Part shown: positions 51,308 to 61,714 of the stretch, piece after piece
Position numbering within the stretch: the stretch's first letter is position 1
Layout of the letters: each line of letters begins with the position of its first letter
NCBI RefSeq assembly: GCF_010731575.1
Contig: NZ_AP022617.1
Span: 5,332,001 to 5,396,000 of the forward strand
Origin: Mycolicibacterium monacense
Lineage (GTDB): Bacteria; Actinomycetota; Actinomycetes; Mycobacteriales; Mycobacteriaceae
Reading direction: 5' to 3'
Length of the DNA: 64,000 bases
Notes under the pieces: generated by a model
What the model was told of the DNA's origin: nothing
The model's database searches: none
Seen by the model: only the letters and a program-made list of their open reading frames with translations
Program-made: the position numbers and the translations under genes

Positions 51308-53040
51308 GCCGGGATTCGGTCGTCGTGGCCGGGTGCGATGTCGGCAACCACACCACCGAGATCGTGCTCGCCCGCGTCGCCGCCGACGGTGTGGTCGAGC
51401 CGTTGACGCACGGGCAGGCCCCCACCCGGGGGCGCAAGGGGTCGACCGAGTCGCTCGAAGGCGCCGCGGCGCTGCTGAACCGCCTCGAGGTCGAGGCCCG
51501 GGTGCGCGTCGACGAGGTGGTGCTCGCGACGATCCGCCCGGTGGACACCGCGACCGCCCCGCTGGCCCCGGCGGTGTCCCCGCGTGCGCCGGTGCGCAGC
51601 CTGCGCCGACCCGATGCCAGCACGCCCGCGGGGGCCGGCCACGGTGTCGGCACGCATGTGCCGCTGGCCGACCTGTCCGGTCCGGTGCATCCCGGCCCGG
51701 TGATCGTATCCGTCTCGGCAGCAACCGATTTCGAGGTTGCCGCGCAGGCGATCGGCGACGGGGTGGCGTCCGGCTGGAAGATCGCAGGCGTGCTCGTCGC
51801 CCAGGACGATGCGGTGCTCATCCGCAACCGCATCCCCATCGACGTCCCCGTGGTCGACGAGGTCGAGCTCGACGGTCTGCGCCGGGGCGCGCTCGTGGCG
51901 GTCGAGGTGGTCGCCGAGGGTCGGGCGTACCGGGCGCTGGCCGATCCGATCGCCCTGTCGGCGGCGCTGCAACTCGGCCACGACCGGCTGCTCGACGTCG
52001 CCGAGTTCACCCGCGAGTTGGCCGACGCCCCGGCGATCGCCGTCACCGCGCGCACCGAACCACCGGATCCGCCCGCGGTGGACGACGACTACGTCGACTG
52101 CCGTATCGGCGGTGAGATCGTCCGGTATGCGCCCGCCGCGGCGCACACTGTTCTGCGGCTGGAGCCGCCGGGTTGCGCGGTCGAGGTCCGGCTGAGCGCG
52201 TTGCCCGCCGCGGAGAACGGCATCGCGGTCGACGATGCGTTCTTCACCGACCTGGCGTCGATCGACAACGGTGCGTGGTTGCGGCGCGGCGTGGCCGACG
52301 CCCGCGGCACCGTCGTCGCCCTGTTGGCCGCTGAGCCCGTCACCGACGCCGCCGCAACGCTTTCCGGGCTCACCGGCCGCCCCGCGCGGACCGTGGCCGG
52401 CGAACCCGCGGCGGCCGCGCGCGGTGCGCAGACCACACCGGGGCTGCCGCCGGGGTCGGTGGTGTGCGATATCGGCGGCGGCACAGTCGATCTGATCGGG
52501 CAGGGCCGCACGGTCACCGCTGCCGGCGCCGGCGAGACGATCACCACCGCGGTCTCCCGGGTGCTCGGGATTCCGCGCGCCCTGGCCGAGCGGGTCAAAC
52601 GGACACCGGCGCTGCGGGTGGAGGGTCCGCATGTCGCCCACGAGGAGGACGGCCGCCGGGTGTTCCTCGACAGCCCGGCGTCCGCCGACGCGATCGGCCG
52701 GTTGTGCACCCGCGGCAGTGCCGGGCTGGTGCCGTTCTCGCACCGGTTGGCGGCCGAGGAGTGGCGCAGCCTGCGGCTGGCGATCAAACAGGAGACGGTC
52801 GCGGCGAACATCGCGCGGTGCCTGGCGACGTTCGACGAACCGCCGAGCGCGCTGGTGCTGGCCGGTGGCGGTGCGCTCGACGACGAACTGCTGCGGACGG
52901 TGGGCGAGTCGTTACGGCCGGCGCGGGTCGTGGTGGGCCGGGCCGACATCGACGGGGTGCACGGTCCGCGGTTCGCGGTGGCCTCCGGTCTGGTGCACCT
53001 CTACGCCGAGGACCGGGTGGGGTCGACCTCGCCCGCGTGA
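51304..53040 (+). CDS. Diol dehydratase reactivase large subunit (DdrA/PduG-like)
   Basis: A 578-residue actin-like ATPase that replaces damaged cobalamin in the dehydratase. The ASKHA phosphate motifs are VAGCDVGNHTTEIVLA at the start and VVCDIGGGTVDLIG near residue 395, with ALVLAGGGALDDELL near residue 516 as adenosine motif. The usual partner, the small reactivase subunit, is not encoded in the 7 bp that follow or elsewhere in this window. The next gene is on the other strand. It is coupled to the small dehydratase gene by GTGA. Confidence 0.92.
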   Translation: MSRDSVVVAGCDVGNHTTEIVLARVAADGVVEPLTHGQAPTRGRKGSTESLEGAAALLNRLEVEARVRVDEVVLATIRPVDTATAPLAPAVSPRAPVRSLRRPDASTPAGAGHGVGTHVPLADLSGPVHPGPVIVSVSAATDFEVAAQAIGDGVASGWKIAGVLVAQDDAVLIRNRIPIDVPVVDEVELDGLRRGALVAVEVVAEGRAYRALADPIALSAALQLGHDRLLDVAEFTRELADAPAIAVTARTEPPDPPAVDDDYVDCRIGGEIVRYAPAAAHTVLRLEPPGCAVEVRLSALPAAENGIAVDDAFFTDLASIDNGAWLRRGVADARGTVVALLAAEPVTDAAATLSGLTGRPARTVAGEPAAAARGAQTTPGLPPGSVVCDIGGGTVDLIGQGRTVTAAGAGETITTAVSRVLGIPRALAERVKRTPALRVEGPHVAHEEDGRRVFLDSPASADAIGRLCTRGSAGLVPFSHRLAAEEWRSLRLAIKQETVAANIARCLATFDEPPSALVLAGGGALDDELLRTVGESLRPARVVVGRADIDGVHGPRFAVASGLVHLYAEDRVGSTSPA

Positions 53041-53047
53041 GGACGCC

Positions 53048-54289
53048 TCAGGCGGCGGGCTGGTCCTTCTCGTCGGTGCTGGTGTCGCTGTCGGTACCGG
53101 TGGTGCCGTTGTCGGCGGGGTCGTTCGTCGCGGAGTCCTGGCGTGACGGCTCCGGTTCGGCTGCCGGTGTGGTGTCGGCCCGGTGCTTGCCCTTGGGTCC
53201 GCCGAAGACATTGCGCAGCAACGTGTTCCGCTTCACCGAAGGCTTGCTCTCGGGTTCGTCGGCCTTCTGCGGCTCGGGTTCGGACTGCTCGGCCGGCTTC
53301 TCGTCGGGCGCAACGGCCTTCGGCGCGACCTTCTTCATGGCCGCGGCGGTCTCGATGATCCGATCGGGCGGGGTGATCAGCGAGAACCGCGTCGGCTTGT
53401 CCGCGTTCTGGTAGTCGCGGTCGGTGTAGCCCATGTCGACGAGCAGGCGCAGCGTCGGTTCGACGGCGCCGACGAACGGTTCGACCACCACGGTGGTGCC
53501 GGTGGCGGCCGCCAGATCGCGGATCGGCTGCAGCAGCGGCAGATGTTCGGCACGGACCAGGATGTAGGTGTCGGTGCCGCCCGCCTCGCTGGTGACCACC
53601 TTCACCGCCTTCGGGGCGGTCTCCAGGTCGACGTTGTCGGGGCCCTGGTCGCCGTGCACGTAGACCAGACCCGCGAGGGCGTTGGCGAGTGACAGCGGGT
53701 TCGCATACGCCGGGAAGTCGCCGATCAGGTCGTACTCGAGCGTCACGAACGTCTCGTCGTAAGGTGACGGCGCCGCGGCACCGGTGCTCGTGAAGCCGGG
53801 GAGCCGCAGACCGGGGAATCGGGAGTAGACGCCGCCGTTGGGGACGAACGGGGCGGCGATGAACATGAACGCGACGTCATCGGTGTTCGGCGCACCGGAC
53901 GCGACGAGTCCGCGCTTGTACCGCTCGGCGACCAGCGAACCCTCTGAGTAGCCGACGATCAGCACGGAACCGGAGGCGGCGTCGACCGCGTCGCCCAACG
54001 GTTTCTGACCGGCGGCCACGCTGGGGTCCACGGGCAGTTCCGCCGGGTACTGGACCCCGACGAACGTCTCCCCGGGCTGTACCAACTCGCCCTCGAACTT
54101 GTTCGGGATCCGGTCGCTCGTCGGGTTCCGCCAGCCGCCGACACCGATCACCGTGTCAGCGGTGGGAATCGTGGCGGCGGTCGCGTTGGTGGCGTGGCCC
54201 AGGGCGAGCGCGGTGGAGATCGCGGCGGTGGCGCCGGCGAAGAAGGCGGGGGCGGCAGCTGTGCGCCGCGCCTTGCGATGTTTGGCCAA
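53048..54289 (-). CDS. Secreted PE-PPE-domain esterase-like protein
   Basis: A 413-residue exported protein. The signal peptide covers residues about 1-40 (ends ATAA). The PE-PPE alpha/beta-hydrolase domain spans about 45-260 with IGVGGWRNPTSDRIP, the nucleophile elbow GYSEGS near residue 113 and MFIAAPFVPNGGVYSRFPG. The C-terminal 90 residues are charged and low-complexity (Pro, Glu, Lys, Thr). No PE or PPE export domain is present, so it uses the Sec route. The start is TTG at 54289, with AGAAAG upstream; all other in-frame starts lie before the lpqH terminator. The domain family has esterase activity. Confidence 0.82.
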   Translation of the reverse strand: MAKHRKARRTAAAPAFFAGATAAISTALALGHATNATAATIPTADTVIGVGGWRNPTSDRIPNKFEGELVQPGETFVGVQYPAELPVDPSVAAGQKPLGDAVDAASGSVLIVGYSEGSLVAERYKRGLVASGAPNTDDVAFMFIAAPFVPNGGVYSRFPGLRLPGFTSTGAAAPSPYDETFVTLEYDLIGDFPAYANPLSLANALAGLVYVHGDQGPDNVDLETAPKAVKVVTSEAGGTDTYILVRAEHLPLLQPIRDLAAATGTTVVVEPFVGAVEPTLRLLVDMGYTDRDYQNADKPTRFSLITPPDRIIETAAAMKKVAPKAVAPDEKPAEQSEPEPQKADEPESKPSVKRNTLLRNVFGGPKGKHRADTTPAAEPEPSRQDSATNDPADNGTTGTDSDTSTDEKDQPAA

Positions 54290-54343
54290 GGTCGTGCTTT
54301 CTGGGAGCGTGGGCGAAGAGCGCCGGACTCGAAGGCTACCGCA

Positions 54344-54387
54344 CAGCAAACAAAAGACGGCGGCGGACCGTCGGCCCGCCGCCGTCT
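54344..54387 (-). terminator. Intrinsic terminator of lpqH
   Basis: AGACGGCGGCGG at 54355-54366 pairs perfectly with 54376-54387 around a 9-nt loop. Read on the minus strand, the stem is followed by TTTGTTTG. It lies 17 bp past the lpqH stop and before the PE-PPE gene. Confidence 0.85.
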
Positions 54388-54404
54388 CTGTGCATACGCA
54401 AGTA

Positions 54405-54902
54405 CTACGGGCAGGTGACCTCGATCTCGAACGGTTTGGTCACCGGCTGCAGCGGGTTGGCCATGTCGACGCCGGTCGCATTGCCCTTGATGTTGTAGGT
54501 CTTGTCGTCCTTCTCCACCTCGGCGTTGCCCTGCCCGGTGCCCTGCTGGAAGCCGAGGGTCACGCCGTTGACGTTGCCGAGTCCGACCGACTGCACGGTC
54601 GGCGGATCGGCCTCGGTCACCACCGCGCCGATCCCGGTGGTGGCCTGACCGATGGCGATGTTGAGGTTGCCGCCCATGGAGGTGCAGGCGACGGTGCCCT
54701 GGATGTTCTGGTCCTGACCGTCGATCACGACCTTTGCGGCGCCGGGAGCCGAGGTGGCCTCGGCCGATGCGCTCGCCGTGGCGGTGTCGCTCGACTCCGC
54801 CGATGTGGTCGACTCGGAGGAACCGCTGTCCGAGGAACAGCCCGCCAGGCCTGCGATCGCGATCGCCGCGCCGCCCACGCTCACCAGGAACCCACGTTTC
54901 AC
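54405..54902 (-). CDS. lpqH: 19-kDa-antigen-like lipoprotein LpqH
   Basis: A 165-residue lipoprotein. Signal peptide with lipobox IAGLAGC (Cys22), a Ser/Thr/Glu-rich linker (residues about 23-53), then the LpqH domain with [40 protein letters not shown] and a final FEIEVTCP, whose cysteines pair. LpqH is an abundant surface lipoprotein and TLR2 ligand, glycosylated on the linker. AAGGAG sets the GTG start. In M. tuberculosis lpqH (Rv3763) lies next to the Rv3762c homologue, whereas here the two are 19 kb apart. A paralogue is an alternative explanation. Confidence 0.88.
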   Translation of the reverse strand: MKRGFLVSVGGAAIAIAGLAGCSSDSGSSESTTSAESSDTATASASAEATSAPGAAKVVIDGQDQNIQGTVACTSMGGNLNIAIGQATTGIGAVVTEADPPTVQSVGLGNVNGVTLGFQQGTGQGNAEVEKDDKTYNIKGNATGVDMANPLQPVTKPFEIEVTCP

Positions 54903-55020
54903 AATCGATCTCCTTCGGTCTACGCGGCCCCGTCGTCAATGGCGGGGCCGTCCCGAGCAGTATCGGTGTGCGGGCCTCCGCCGATCATGATAATTGGGAA
55001 AATCCGCTTGCCGACGCGAG

Positions 55021-55026
55021 TAAGTT
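55021..55026 (+). promoter_or_regulatory. Candidate -10 element of the haloalkane dehalogenase gene
   Basis: TAAGTT lies 7 nt before the ATG at 55034 with no Shine-Dalgarno sequence, a leaderless pattern. Confidence 0.5.
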
Positions 55027-55033
55027 CGCGGTC

Positions 55034-55948
55034 ATGCAGACGCTGCGCACCCCGGACGAACGGTTTCTGGCTCTGCCCGACTTCCCTTATACGCCAGGCT
55101 ATTCCGACATCGACGACGGTGACGGTGGCCGGCTGCGGGTGGCCTGGGTGCAGGATGGGCCTGACGACGGCGAACCGGTGTTGATGCTGCACGGCGAGCC
55201 GTCGTGGTCGTTCCTGTACCGCAAGATGATCCCGATCCTGGCGGGCGCGGGGTTCCGCGTCGTCTGCCCCGACCTCGTCGGGTTCGGCCGTTCCGACAAG
55301 CCCACGCGCGTCGAGGACCACACCTACGCCCGCCACGTCGAGTGGATGCGCACGCTCGCGTTCGATGTGCTCGACCTGCGCGGGGTGACGCTGGTGGGGC
55401 AGGACTGGGGTGGGCTGATCGGGCTGCGGTTGGCCGCCGAACACCCCGACCGGTTCGCCCGCATCGTCGTCGCGAATACCGGGCTGCCGACCGGGGATTT
55501 CCCGATGCCCGACATCTGGTGGCAATTCCGCAACGCGATCCAGACTGTGGACGATCTCGACGTGGGGCGATGGGTTCAGGCCGGATGTGCTCATCCGATG
55601 TCCGACGAGGTGCGCGCCGCCTACGACGCCCCGTTCCCCGACGACTCCTACTGCGCAGGCCCCCGCGCGATGCCGCTGCTTGTGCCCACCACGCCCGAGG
55701 ACCCGGCGTCGGCGGCGAACCGCGCGGCGTGGGCGGCGCTGTCCGCCAGCGACACCCCGATGCTCGTCGCGTTCAGCGACAGCGATCCGATCACCGGCGC
55801 GATGGCGCCGATCTTCGCCCGCGAGATGCGCGGCGCCGCGGGCATCGACCACCCGACGATCCGCGAAGCGGGACACTTCCTGCAGGAGGACGCGGGCGAG
55901 GACCTCGCCCGGGCGGTCGTCGAGTTCTGCCGCAGGCGGTCCTGTTGA
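55034..55948 (+). CDS. Haloalkane dehalogenase (DhlA/DmbC-type, Rv2296-like)
   Basis: A 304-residue alpha/beta hydrolase that replaces a halide by hydroxyl through an aspartyl ester. The oxyanion motif is HGEPSWS, the nucleophile Asp124 with Trp125 lies in GQDWGG, the acid is probably Asp251 in SDPITG, and the base is His281 in EAGHFLQED. Trp125 would be one halide-binding Trp and the other is probably in PDIWWQF (about 162-163). Length and motif spacing match subfamily I enzymes such as DhlA. The natural substrate in mycobacteria is unknown. It is followed by tgt 9 bp downstream. Confidence 0.88.
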   Translation: MQTLRTPDERFLALPDFPYTPGYSDIDDGDGGRLRVAWVQDGPDDGEPVLMLHGEPSWSFLYRKMIPILAGAGFRVVCPDLVGFGRSDKPTRVEDHTYARHVEWMRTLAFDVLDLRGVTLVGQDWGGLIGLRLAAEHPDRFARIVVANTGLPTGDFPMPDIWWQFRNAIQTVDDLDVGRWVQAGCAHPMSDEVRAAYDAPFPDDSYCAGPRAMPLLVPTTPEDPASAANRAAWAALSASDTPMLVAFSDSDPITGAMAPIFAREMRGAAGIDHPTIREAGHFLQEDAGEDLARAVVEFCRRRSC

Positions 55949-57190
<1,242 letters not shown>

Positions 57191-57194
57191 GTGG

Positions 57195-58418
57195 ATGACC
57201 GCGACCGCGGACCCCCGGGCGCTGCTTGGCCGGCTGCTCGACCCGGCCAACCGGGCCGACCCCTACCCGCTGTACGCGGACTTCCGGGCGGCCGGACCGT
57301 TGGCGTCGCCCGAAGCCAACCTGGTGGTGTTCTCCGCCTTCGCCGACTGCGACGAGGTGCTGCGGCACCCCGCATCGGCCAGCGACCGGCTGAAGTCGAC
57401 GGTCGCGCAACGGGAGATCGCCGCCGGCGCCGTCGCGCGCCCGTTCGGGACCCCCGGGTTCCTGTTCCTCGATCCGCCGGACCACACCCGGTTGCGCCGG
57501 CTGGTCAGCTCGGCGTTCGTGCCCAGGGTGGTCAAGGCGCTCGAACCCGAGATCGTGTCGCTGGTCGACTCGCTGCTGGATGCGGTGGCGGCCAGGGGCG
57601 AGTTCGACGTCATCGCCGATCTGGCCTATCCGCTGCCGGTGGCGGTGATCTGCCGTCTGCTCGGGGTGCCGCTGGAAGACGAACCCCAGTTCAGCCGCGC
57701 GTCGGCGTTGCTCGCCCAGTCGCTGGACCCGTTCGTCACCGTCACCGGTCAGGCCGCGCAGGGGGCCGAGGACCGGCTGGAGGCGGGGCTGTGGCTGCGG
57801 GGTTACCTGCGCGAGCTGATCGCCAAGCGCCGCGTCGAACCGCGCGACGACCTGATCTCCGGACTGATCGCCGCCGAGGAGGCCGGTGACCAGCTCACCG
57901 AGGACGAGATCGTCGCCACCTGCAACCTGCTGCTGGTGGCCGGACACGAGACGACGGTCAACCTGATCGCCAACGCGATACTGGCGATGCTGCGACACCC
58001 CGCGGCATGGGATGCGCTGGCGGCGGAGCCGCAGCGGGCGTCCGCGGTCGCGGAGGAGACGCTGCGTTTCGACCCGCCGGTCCAGCTGGTCGGCCGCATC
58101 GCCGCCGAGGACATGACGGTCAACGGGGTCACGGTGCCCAAGGGCGACAGCATGCTGCTTCTGCTGGCCGCCGCGCACCGCGATCCGGACGCCTTCGACC
58201 GGGCCGACACGTTCGACCCGGACCGTTCCAACCTCCGGCACCTCGGGTTCGGCAAGGGGCCGCACTTCTGCCTCGGGGCGCCGCTGGCCCGGTTGGAGGC
58301 CGCCGTCGCCCTGTCGGCGGTGACCGCCCGGTTCCCCGACGCCCGGTTGGCGGCCGAACCGGTCTACAAGCCGAACCTCACGCTGCGCGGTTTGGGAACG
58401 CTTTCCGTCGCCATTTAG
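57195..58418 (+). CDS. Cytochrome P450, probably CYP164A family
   Basis: A 407-residue class I P450. The I-helix oxygen motif is LVAGHETTVN, the ExxR is ETLRF, and the heme ligand is Cys359 in FGKGPHFCLGAPLARLE. C-helix residues DPPDHTRLRRLVSSAF are standard. I assign CYP164A by overall resemblance and by its place in the genome near the pdu and tgt genes, as I recall for M. smegmatis CYP164A2; this is family-level recall and not proven. Substrate unknown; azole binding has been reported for the family. No ferredoxin gene is adjacent. The ATG is 4 bp after the tgt stop. Confidence 0.85.
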   Translation: MTATADPRALLGRLLDPANRADPYPLYADFRAAGPLASPEANLVVFSAFADCDEVLRHPASASDRLKSTVAQREIAAGAVARPFGTPGFLFLDPPDHTRLRRLVSSAFVPRVVKALEPEIVSLVDSLLDAVAARGEFDVIADLAYPLPVAVICRLLGVPLEDEPQFSRASALLAQSLDPFVTVTGQAAQGAEDRLEAGLWLRGYLRELIAKRRVEPRDDLISGLIAAEEAGDQLTEDEIVATCNLLLVAGHETTVNLIANAILAMLRHPAAWDALAAEPQRASAVAEETLRFDPPVQLVGRIAAEDMTVNGVTVPKGDSMLLLLAAAHRDPDAFDRADTFDPDRSNLRHLGFGKGPHFCLGAPLARLEAAVALSAVTARFPDARLAAEPVYKPNLTLRGLGTLSVAI

Positions 58419-58472
58419 CACCTTTGGTGTGGAAACCGTTGTCGAAGCCGGGCATGGCCCCGGAATCCGTAT

Positions 58473-58478
58473 TAGGGT
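58473..58478 (+). promoter_or_regulatory. Candidate -10 element of the saccharopine-reductase-like gene
   Basis: TAGGGT lies 7 nt before the ATG at 58486 with no Shine-Dalgarno sequence, a leaderless pattern. Confidence 0.45.
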
Positions 58479-58485
58479 GCCGGTC

Positions 58486-59709
58486 ATGCGAATCCTGTTG
58501 GTGGGTGCCGGCGGTGTCGGTTCGGCGTTCTGCGCGATCGCCGCGCGCCGTGAATTCTTCGAGCAGATCGTCGTCTGCGACTACGACGAGGCCAGGGCCC
58601 GCCGGGCCGCCGAGGCGGTGGGCGACGCGCGGTTCGTCGCGGCACGGGTGGATGCCACGTCGGCCGATGCGGTCGCGGCGCTGGTGCGCGAACACGCGAT
58701 CACCCACGTCATGAACGCCGTCGACCCGCGGTTCGTCATGCCGATCTTCAACGGTGCGCTGGCCGGGGGAGCGGACTACCTCGACATGGCGATGAGCCTG
58801 TCGCGACGCCACCCGGAACAGCCCTACGAGTTGACCGGGGTGAAACTCGGCGACGAGCAGTTCGCCGCCGAGGCCGACTGGTCCGCGGCCGGTCGCCTGG
58901 CCCTGGTGGGCATCGGCGTGGAGCCCGGGCTGTCGGACGTGTTCGCCCGCTACGCCGCCGATCACCTGTTCTCCGACATCGACGAACTCGGCACCCGCGA
59001 CGGGTCGAACCTCACGGTCGACGGTTACGACTTCGCGCCGTCGTTCTCGATCTGGACGACCATCGAGGAATGCCTGAACCCTCCGGTGATCTGGGAGGAC
59101 GGCCGCGGCTGGTTCGTCACCGAACCGTTCAGCGAACCGGAGGTCTTCGACTTCCCGGACGGCATCGGTCCGGTCGAATGCGTCAACGTCGAGCACGAAG
59201 AGGTGCTGCTGATGCCGCGTTGGGTCAAATGCAGACGCGCGACGTTCAAATACGGTCTGGGCGCGGAGTTCATCGACGTGCTCAAGACGCTGCACAAGCT
59301 GGGGCTGGACCGCACCGACACGGTGACCGTCGGCAGCGGCAAGGGCCCGGTCGAGGTGTCCCCGCGCGACGTGGTGGCCGCGTGTCTGCCCAACCCGGCC
59401 ACGCTCGGCCCCAACATGCGCGGCAAGACCTGCGCCGGGCTCTGGGTCACGGGAACCGGCAGGGACGGCAACCCGCGGTCGACGTACCTGTATCACGTGG
59501 TGGACAACGAGTGGTCGATGGCCGAATACGGCCACCAGTGCGTCGTCTGGCAGACCGCCATCAATCCCGTTGTGGCACTGGAACTCCTGGCCAACGGCAC
59601 CTGGAGCGGGGCCGGTGTGCTCGGACCGGAGGCGTTCGACGCGGTGCCGTTCCTGGAACTGCTGACCGCCTACGGCTCACCGTGGGGGGTCAAGGAGCTG
59701 ACGCCGTAG
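58486..59709 (+). CDS. Saccharopine dehydrogenase-family protein
   Basis: A 407-residue protein. The Rossmann motif GAGGVGSAFCAIAARR is at the very start, VDATSADAV and MNAVDPRFVMPIFNGAL follow, and the C-terminal domain has GIGVEPGLSDVFARYAADH and GVLGPEAFDAVPFLELL. The layout matches saccharopine reductase/carboxynorspermidine synthase relatives that make C-N bonds by reductive condensation. Mycobacteria make lysine by another route, so a role with another amino acid or polyamine is more likely. Its substrate is not determinable. Confidence 0.85.
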   Translation: MRILLVGAGGVGSAFCAIAARREFFEQIVVCDYDEARARRAAEAVGDARFVAARVDATSADAVAALVREHAITHVMNAVDPRFVMPIFNGALAGGADYLDMAMSLSRRHPEQPYELTGVKLGDEQFAAEADWSAAGRLALVGIGVEPGLSDVFARYAADHLFSDIDELGTRDGSNLTVDGYDFAPSFSIWTTIEECLNPPVIWEDGRGWFVTEPFSEPEVFDFPDGIGPVECVNVEHEEVLLMPRWVKCRRATFKYGLGAEFIDVLKTLHKLGLDRTDTVTVGSGKGPVEVSPRDVVAACLPNPATLGPNMRGKTCAGLWVTGTGRDGNPRSTYLYHVVDNEWSMAEYGHQCVVWQTAINPVVALELLANGTWSGAGVLGPEAFDAVPFLELLTAYGSPWGVKELTP

Positions 59710-59722
59710 CCGCGGATGGGCT

Positions 59723-59741
59723 AACTTACAACTCGTAAGTT
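59723..59741. promoter_or_regulatory. Perfect inverted repeat, candidate TetR operator
   Basis: AACTTAC at 59723-59729 and GTAAGTT at 59735-59741 are perfect 7-bp arms around AACTC. It lies 18 bp before the HpnE-like gene, whose operon ends with a TetR gene. Size and symmetry suit a TetR dimer and suggest autoregulation. It is the most convincing operator in the window. Confidence 0.65.
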
Positions 59742-59759
59742 GACTCCGCGGAGGTCGGG

Positions 59760-61118
59760 ATGAGCACAGACACACGTCGCTTCGTCGTCATCGGCGGGGG
59801 GCTGGCGGGCCTCGCGTCGGCCGTCTGGCTGGCCGAGGCCGGCCGCGACGTCGTCCTGCTCGAGCGGCGTGGCAGGCTCGGCGGCCGCACCCACGCCATG
59901 CGGGCCGACCAGGTCGACGACGTGCCCGACAACGGCCAGCACGTGATCGCCAGCGGCTACCACCACCTGTACCGCTACCTCGACAGCGTCGGCACCCGCG
60001 AACACCTCGCCTTCCCCAAGGTCTCCACGCTGCGCTGGCCCGACGGCCGCAAGACGACGATGCAGACCACGGGACTCGGTGCGCTGCGCACCCTGTTCGG
60101 TGTGCACCCCGACGCCGGTGTCGGTGACCGGCTCCGGGCCGCACGCGCCACGCTCAGACTGGGCTGGCAGGCGCTGCGCCAGCCAGCCGACCTGGCGGAC
60201 CTGACCACCGAGCAGTGGTTCGAGCGGGTCGGTATGCCCGCCCCGGCACGAGAAGCGTTGTGGGACTGGCTCGCCCTGGGCATCGCCGCGGAACCGGTGT
60301 CGAAGGAATCGGCGAAGGTCTTCGCCAACGTGATGGCGACCGGCATCAGGCTCGGTCTGCGACACCGCATCCCGGTGACGATCGGTTATCCGACGGTCGA
60401 TCTCGACACGCTCTACATCTCCGGTGCGGTCAAGGTGTTCGAGGAACACGGTGTCGACGTGCGGTACCGCGCCGTGGCGCGCCGCATCCACATCGACGGC
60501 GGCGTCGTCACCGGGGTGTCGCTCGCCGACGGCACGCACATCCCCGCCGACGCGGTGGTCTGCGCCGTGCCGAACTCGAACATCGAGGGTCTGCTCGACG
60601 ATCTGCCCGAACACGCCGAGATCTACGCCGCCGCAGACAAACTCGGCCACACCCCGATCGTCAGCACCAACCTCTACCTGGACCGGCCGCTGGGCACCGA
60701 GACGGCGTTCGAGGGGTTGATCGGCGGCACCGGCGTCATCGACGAGGTCTTCGACCGGCAGATCATGCACGGCCGCCGCACCGACCGCGCGTGGCTGTAC
60801 TGCCTGACCACCAGCGGCGCCTACGAACAGATCACGAAGACCAGCGACGAGATCGTCGCCGAGCAGATGGCCCTGCTGAGGCGTTACTACCCGGCCGCCC
60901 GGCACGCCAATGTCCTTCAGGCGCAGGTGGTCCGGATGCCGAAGGCCACCTTCTCCCAGGTGGTCGGCACCGATGCGCTGCGGCCGCCGCAGCGGACCTC
61001 GGTGCCGTCACTGGTCCTCGCCGGTGACTGGACCGCGACCAACTGGTCGGCCACGATGGAGAGCGCCGTCGAGAGCGCCGCCACGGCGGTGCGGCTGCTG
61101 CTCGCCCAGCATCCGTGA
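59760..61118 (+). CDS. FAD-dependent oxidoreductase, HpnE/phytoene-desaturase-like
   Basis: A 452-residue flavoenzyme. The FAD motif is VVIGGGLAGLASAVWLAEAG, the GG doublet LERRGRLGGRTHAM follows, DNGQHVIASGYHHLYRYL resembles hydroxysqualene dehydroxylase, and the C-terminal FAD contact is LVLAGDWTATNWSATMESAVESA. HpnE removes the hydroxyl of hydroxysqualene in squalene synthesis; carotenoid desaturases are the alternative. No other isoprenoid genes are adjacent. GGAGG precedes the ATG. It overlaps the TetR gene by GTGA. Confidence 0.82.
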   Translation: MSTDTRRFVVIGGGLAGLASAVWLAEAGRDVVLLERRGRLGGRTHAMRADQVDDVPDNGQHVIASGYHHLYRYLDSVGTREHLAFPKVSTLRWPDGRKTTMQTTGLGALRTLFGVHPDAGVGDRLRAARATLRLGWQALRQPADLADLTTEQWFERVGMPAPAREALWDWLALGIAAEPVSKESAKVFANVMATGIRLGLRHRIPVTIGYPTVDLDTLYISGAVKVFEEHGVDVRYRAVARRIHIDGGVVTGVSLADGTHIPADAVVCAVPNSNIEGLLDDLPEHAEIYAAADKLGHTPIVSTNLYLDRPLGTETAFEGLIGGTGVIDEVFDRQIMHGRRTDRAWLYCLTTSGAYEQITKTSDEIVAEQMALLRRYYPAARHANVLQAQVVRMPKATFSQVVGTDALRPPQRTSVPSLVLAGDWTATNWSATMESAVESAATAVRLLLAQHP

Positions 61119-61714
61119 CGCACACGCCCCGCCGCCGGATGTCGGGTGCCGACCGGCGCGCGCAACTCCTCGACATCGCCCGCGACATCGTCGCCGCGGA
61201 CGGATTCACCGCGCTGTCCATCGACCGGATCGCCCACACCGCAGGCGTCACCCGCACCGTCGTCTATCAGCAGTTCACCGATCTGGCCGGGGTGATGACG
61301 GCCCTGCTCGACCGCGAATCGGCGATCGCCTTCGCGGGTCTGCGCAGTGTCGACTGGGAACGGGCCGAACCCGACGCGGACCGGTTGGGCCGCGGAATTC
61401 TGGCGTATCTTCAAGCGGCGCCGGTGAGTTGGCGGATCTTCCTGCGCCCACCGGACGGCGCCCCACCGCAGGTGCGTGCGCGCATCGAACTGGGACGGGC
61501 CTACGCAAGGGGGGTCGCGGCCCGGCACATGTCCCGTGCGCTGGGCACGGCCGTCGACCCGGACGGCCCGACGCAGCGAATCCTGTTGGCCGCCATCGAG
61601 GAACTGGCACTGCTGCACCTCGAGGATCCGGCGGGCTGCCCCGACGAGACCGTGGTGTCCTATCTGCGGTCGCTGCTGTGGTGGGCCGAACGGGCCGAGA
61701 TCACAGCGGGTTGA
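61115..61714 (+). CDS. TetR-family transcriptional regulator
   Basis: A 199-residue regulator. The helix-turn-helix is [23 protein letters not shown] (residues about 33-55), after [20 protein letters not shown]. The C-terminal ligand domain (residues about 75-195) is not informative. The GTG overlaps the stop of the HpnE-like gene, so it is cotranscribed, and the perfect repeat at 59723-59741 is its likely operator. Its last 14 bp overlap the convergent ABC ATPase gene. Confidence 0.88.
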   Translation: MTHTPRRRMSGADRRAQLLDIARDIVAADGFTALSIDRIAHTAGVTRTVVYQQFTDLAGVMTALLDRESAIAFAGLRSVDWERAEPDADRLGRGILAYLQAAPVSWRIFLRPPDGAPPQVRARIELGRAYARGVAARHMSRALGTAVDPDGPTQRILLAAIEELALLHLEDPAGCPDETVVSYLRSLLWWAERAEITAG

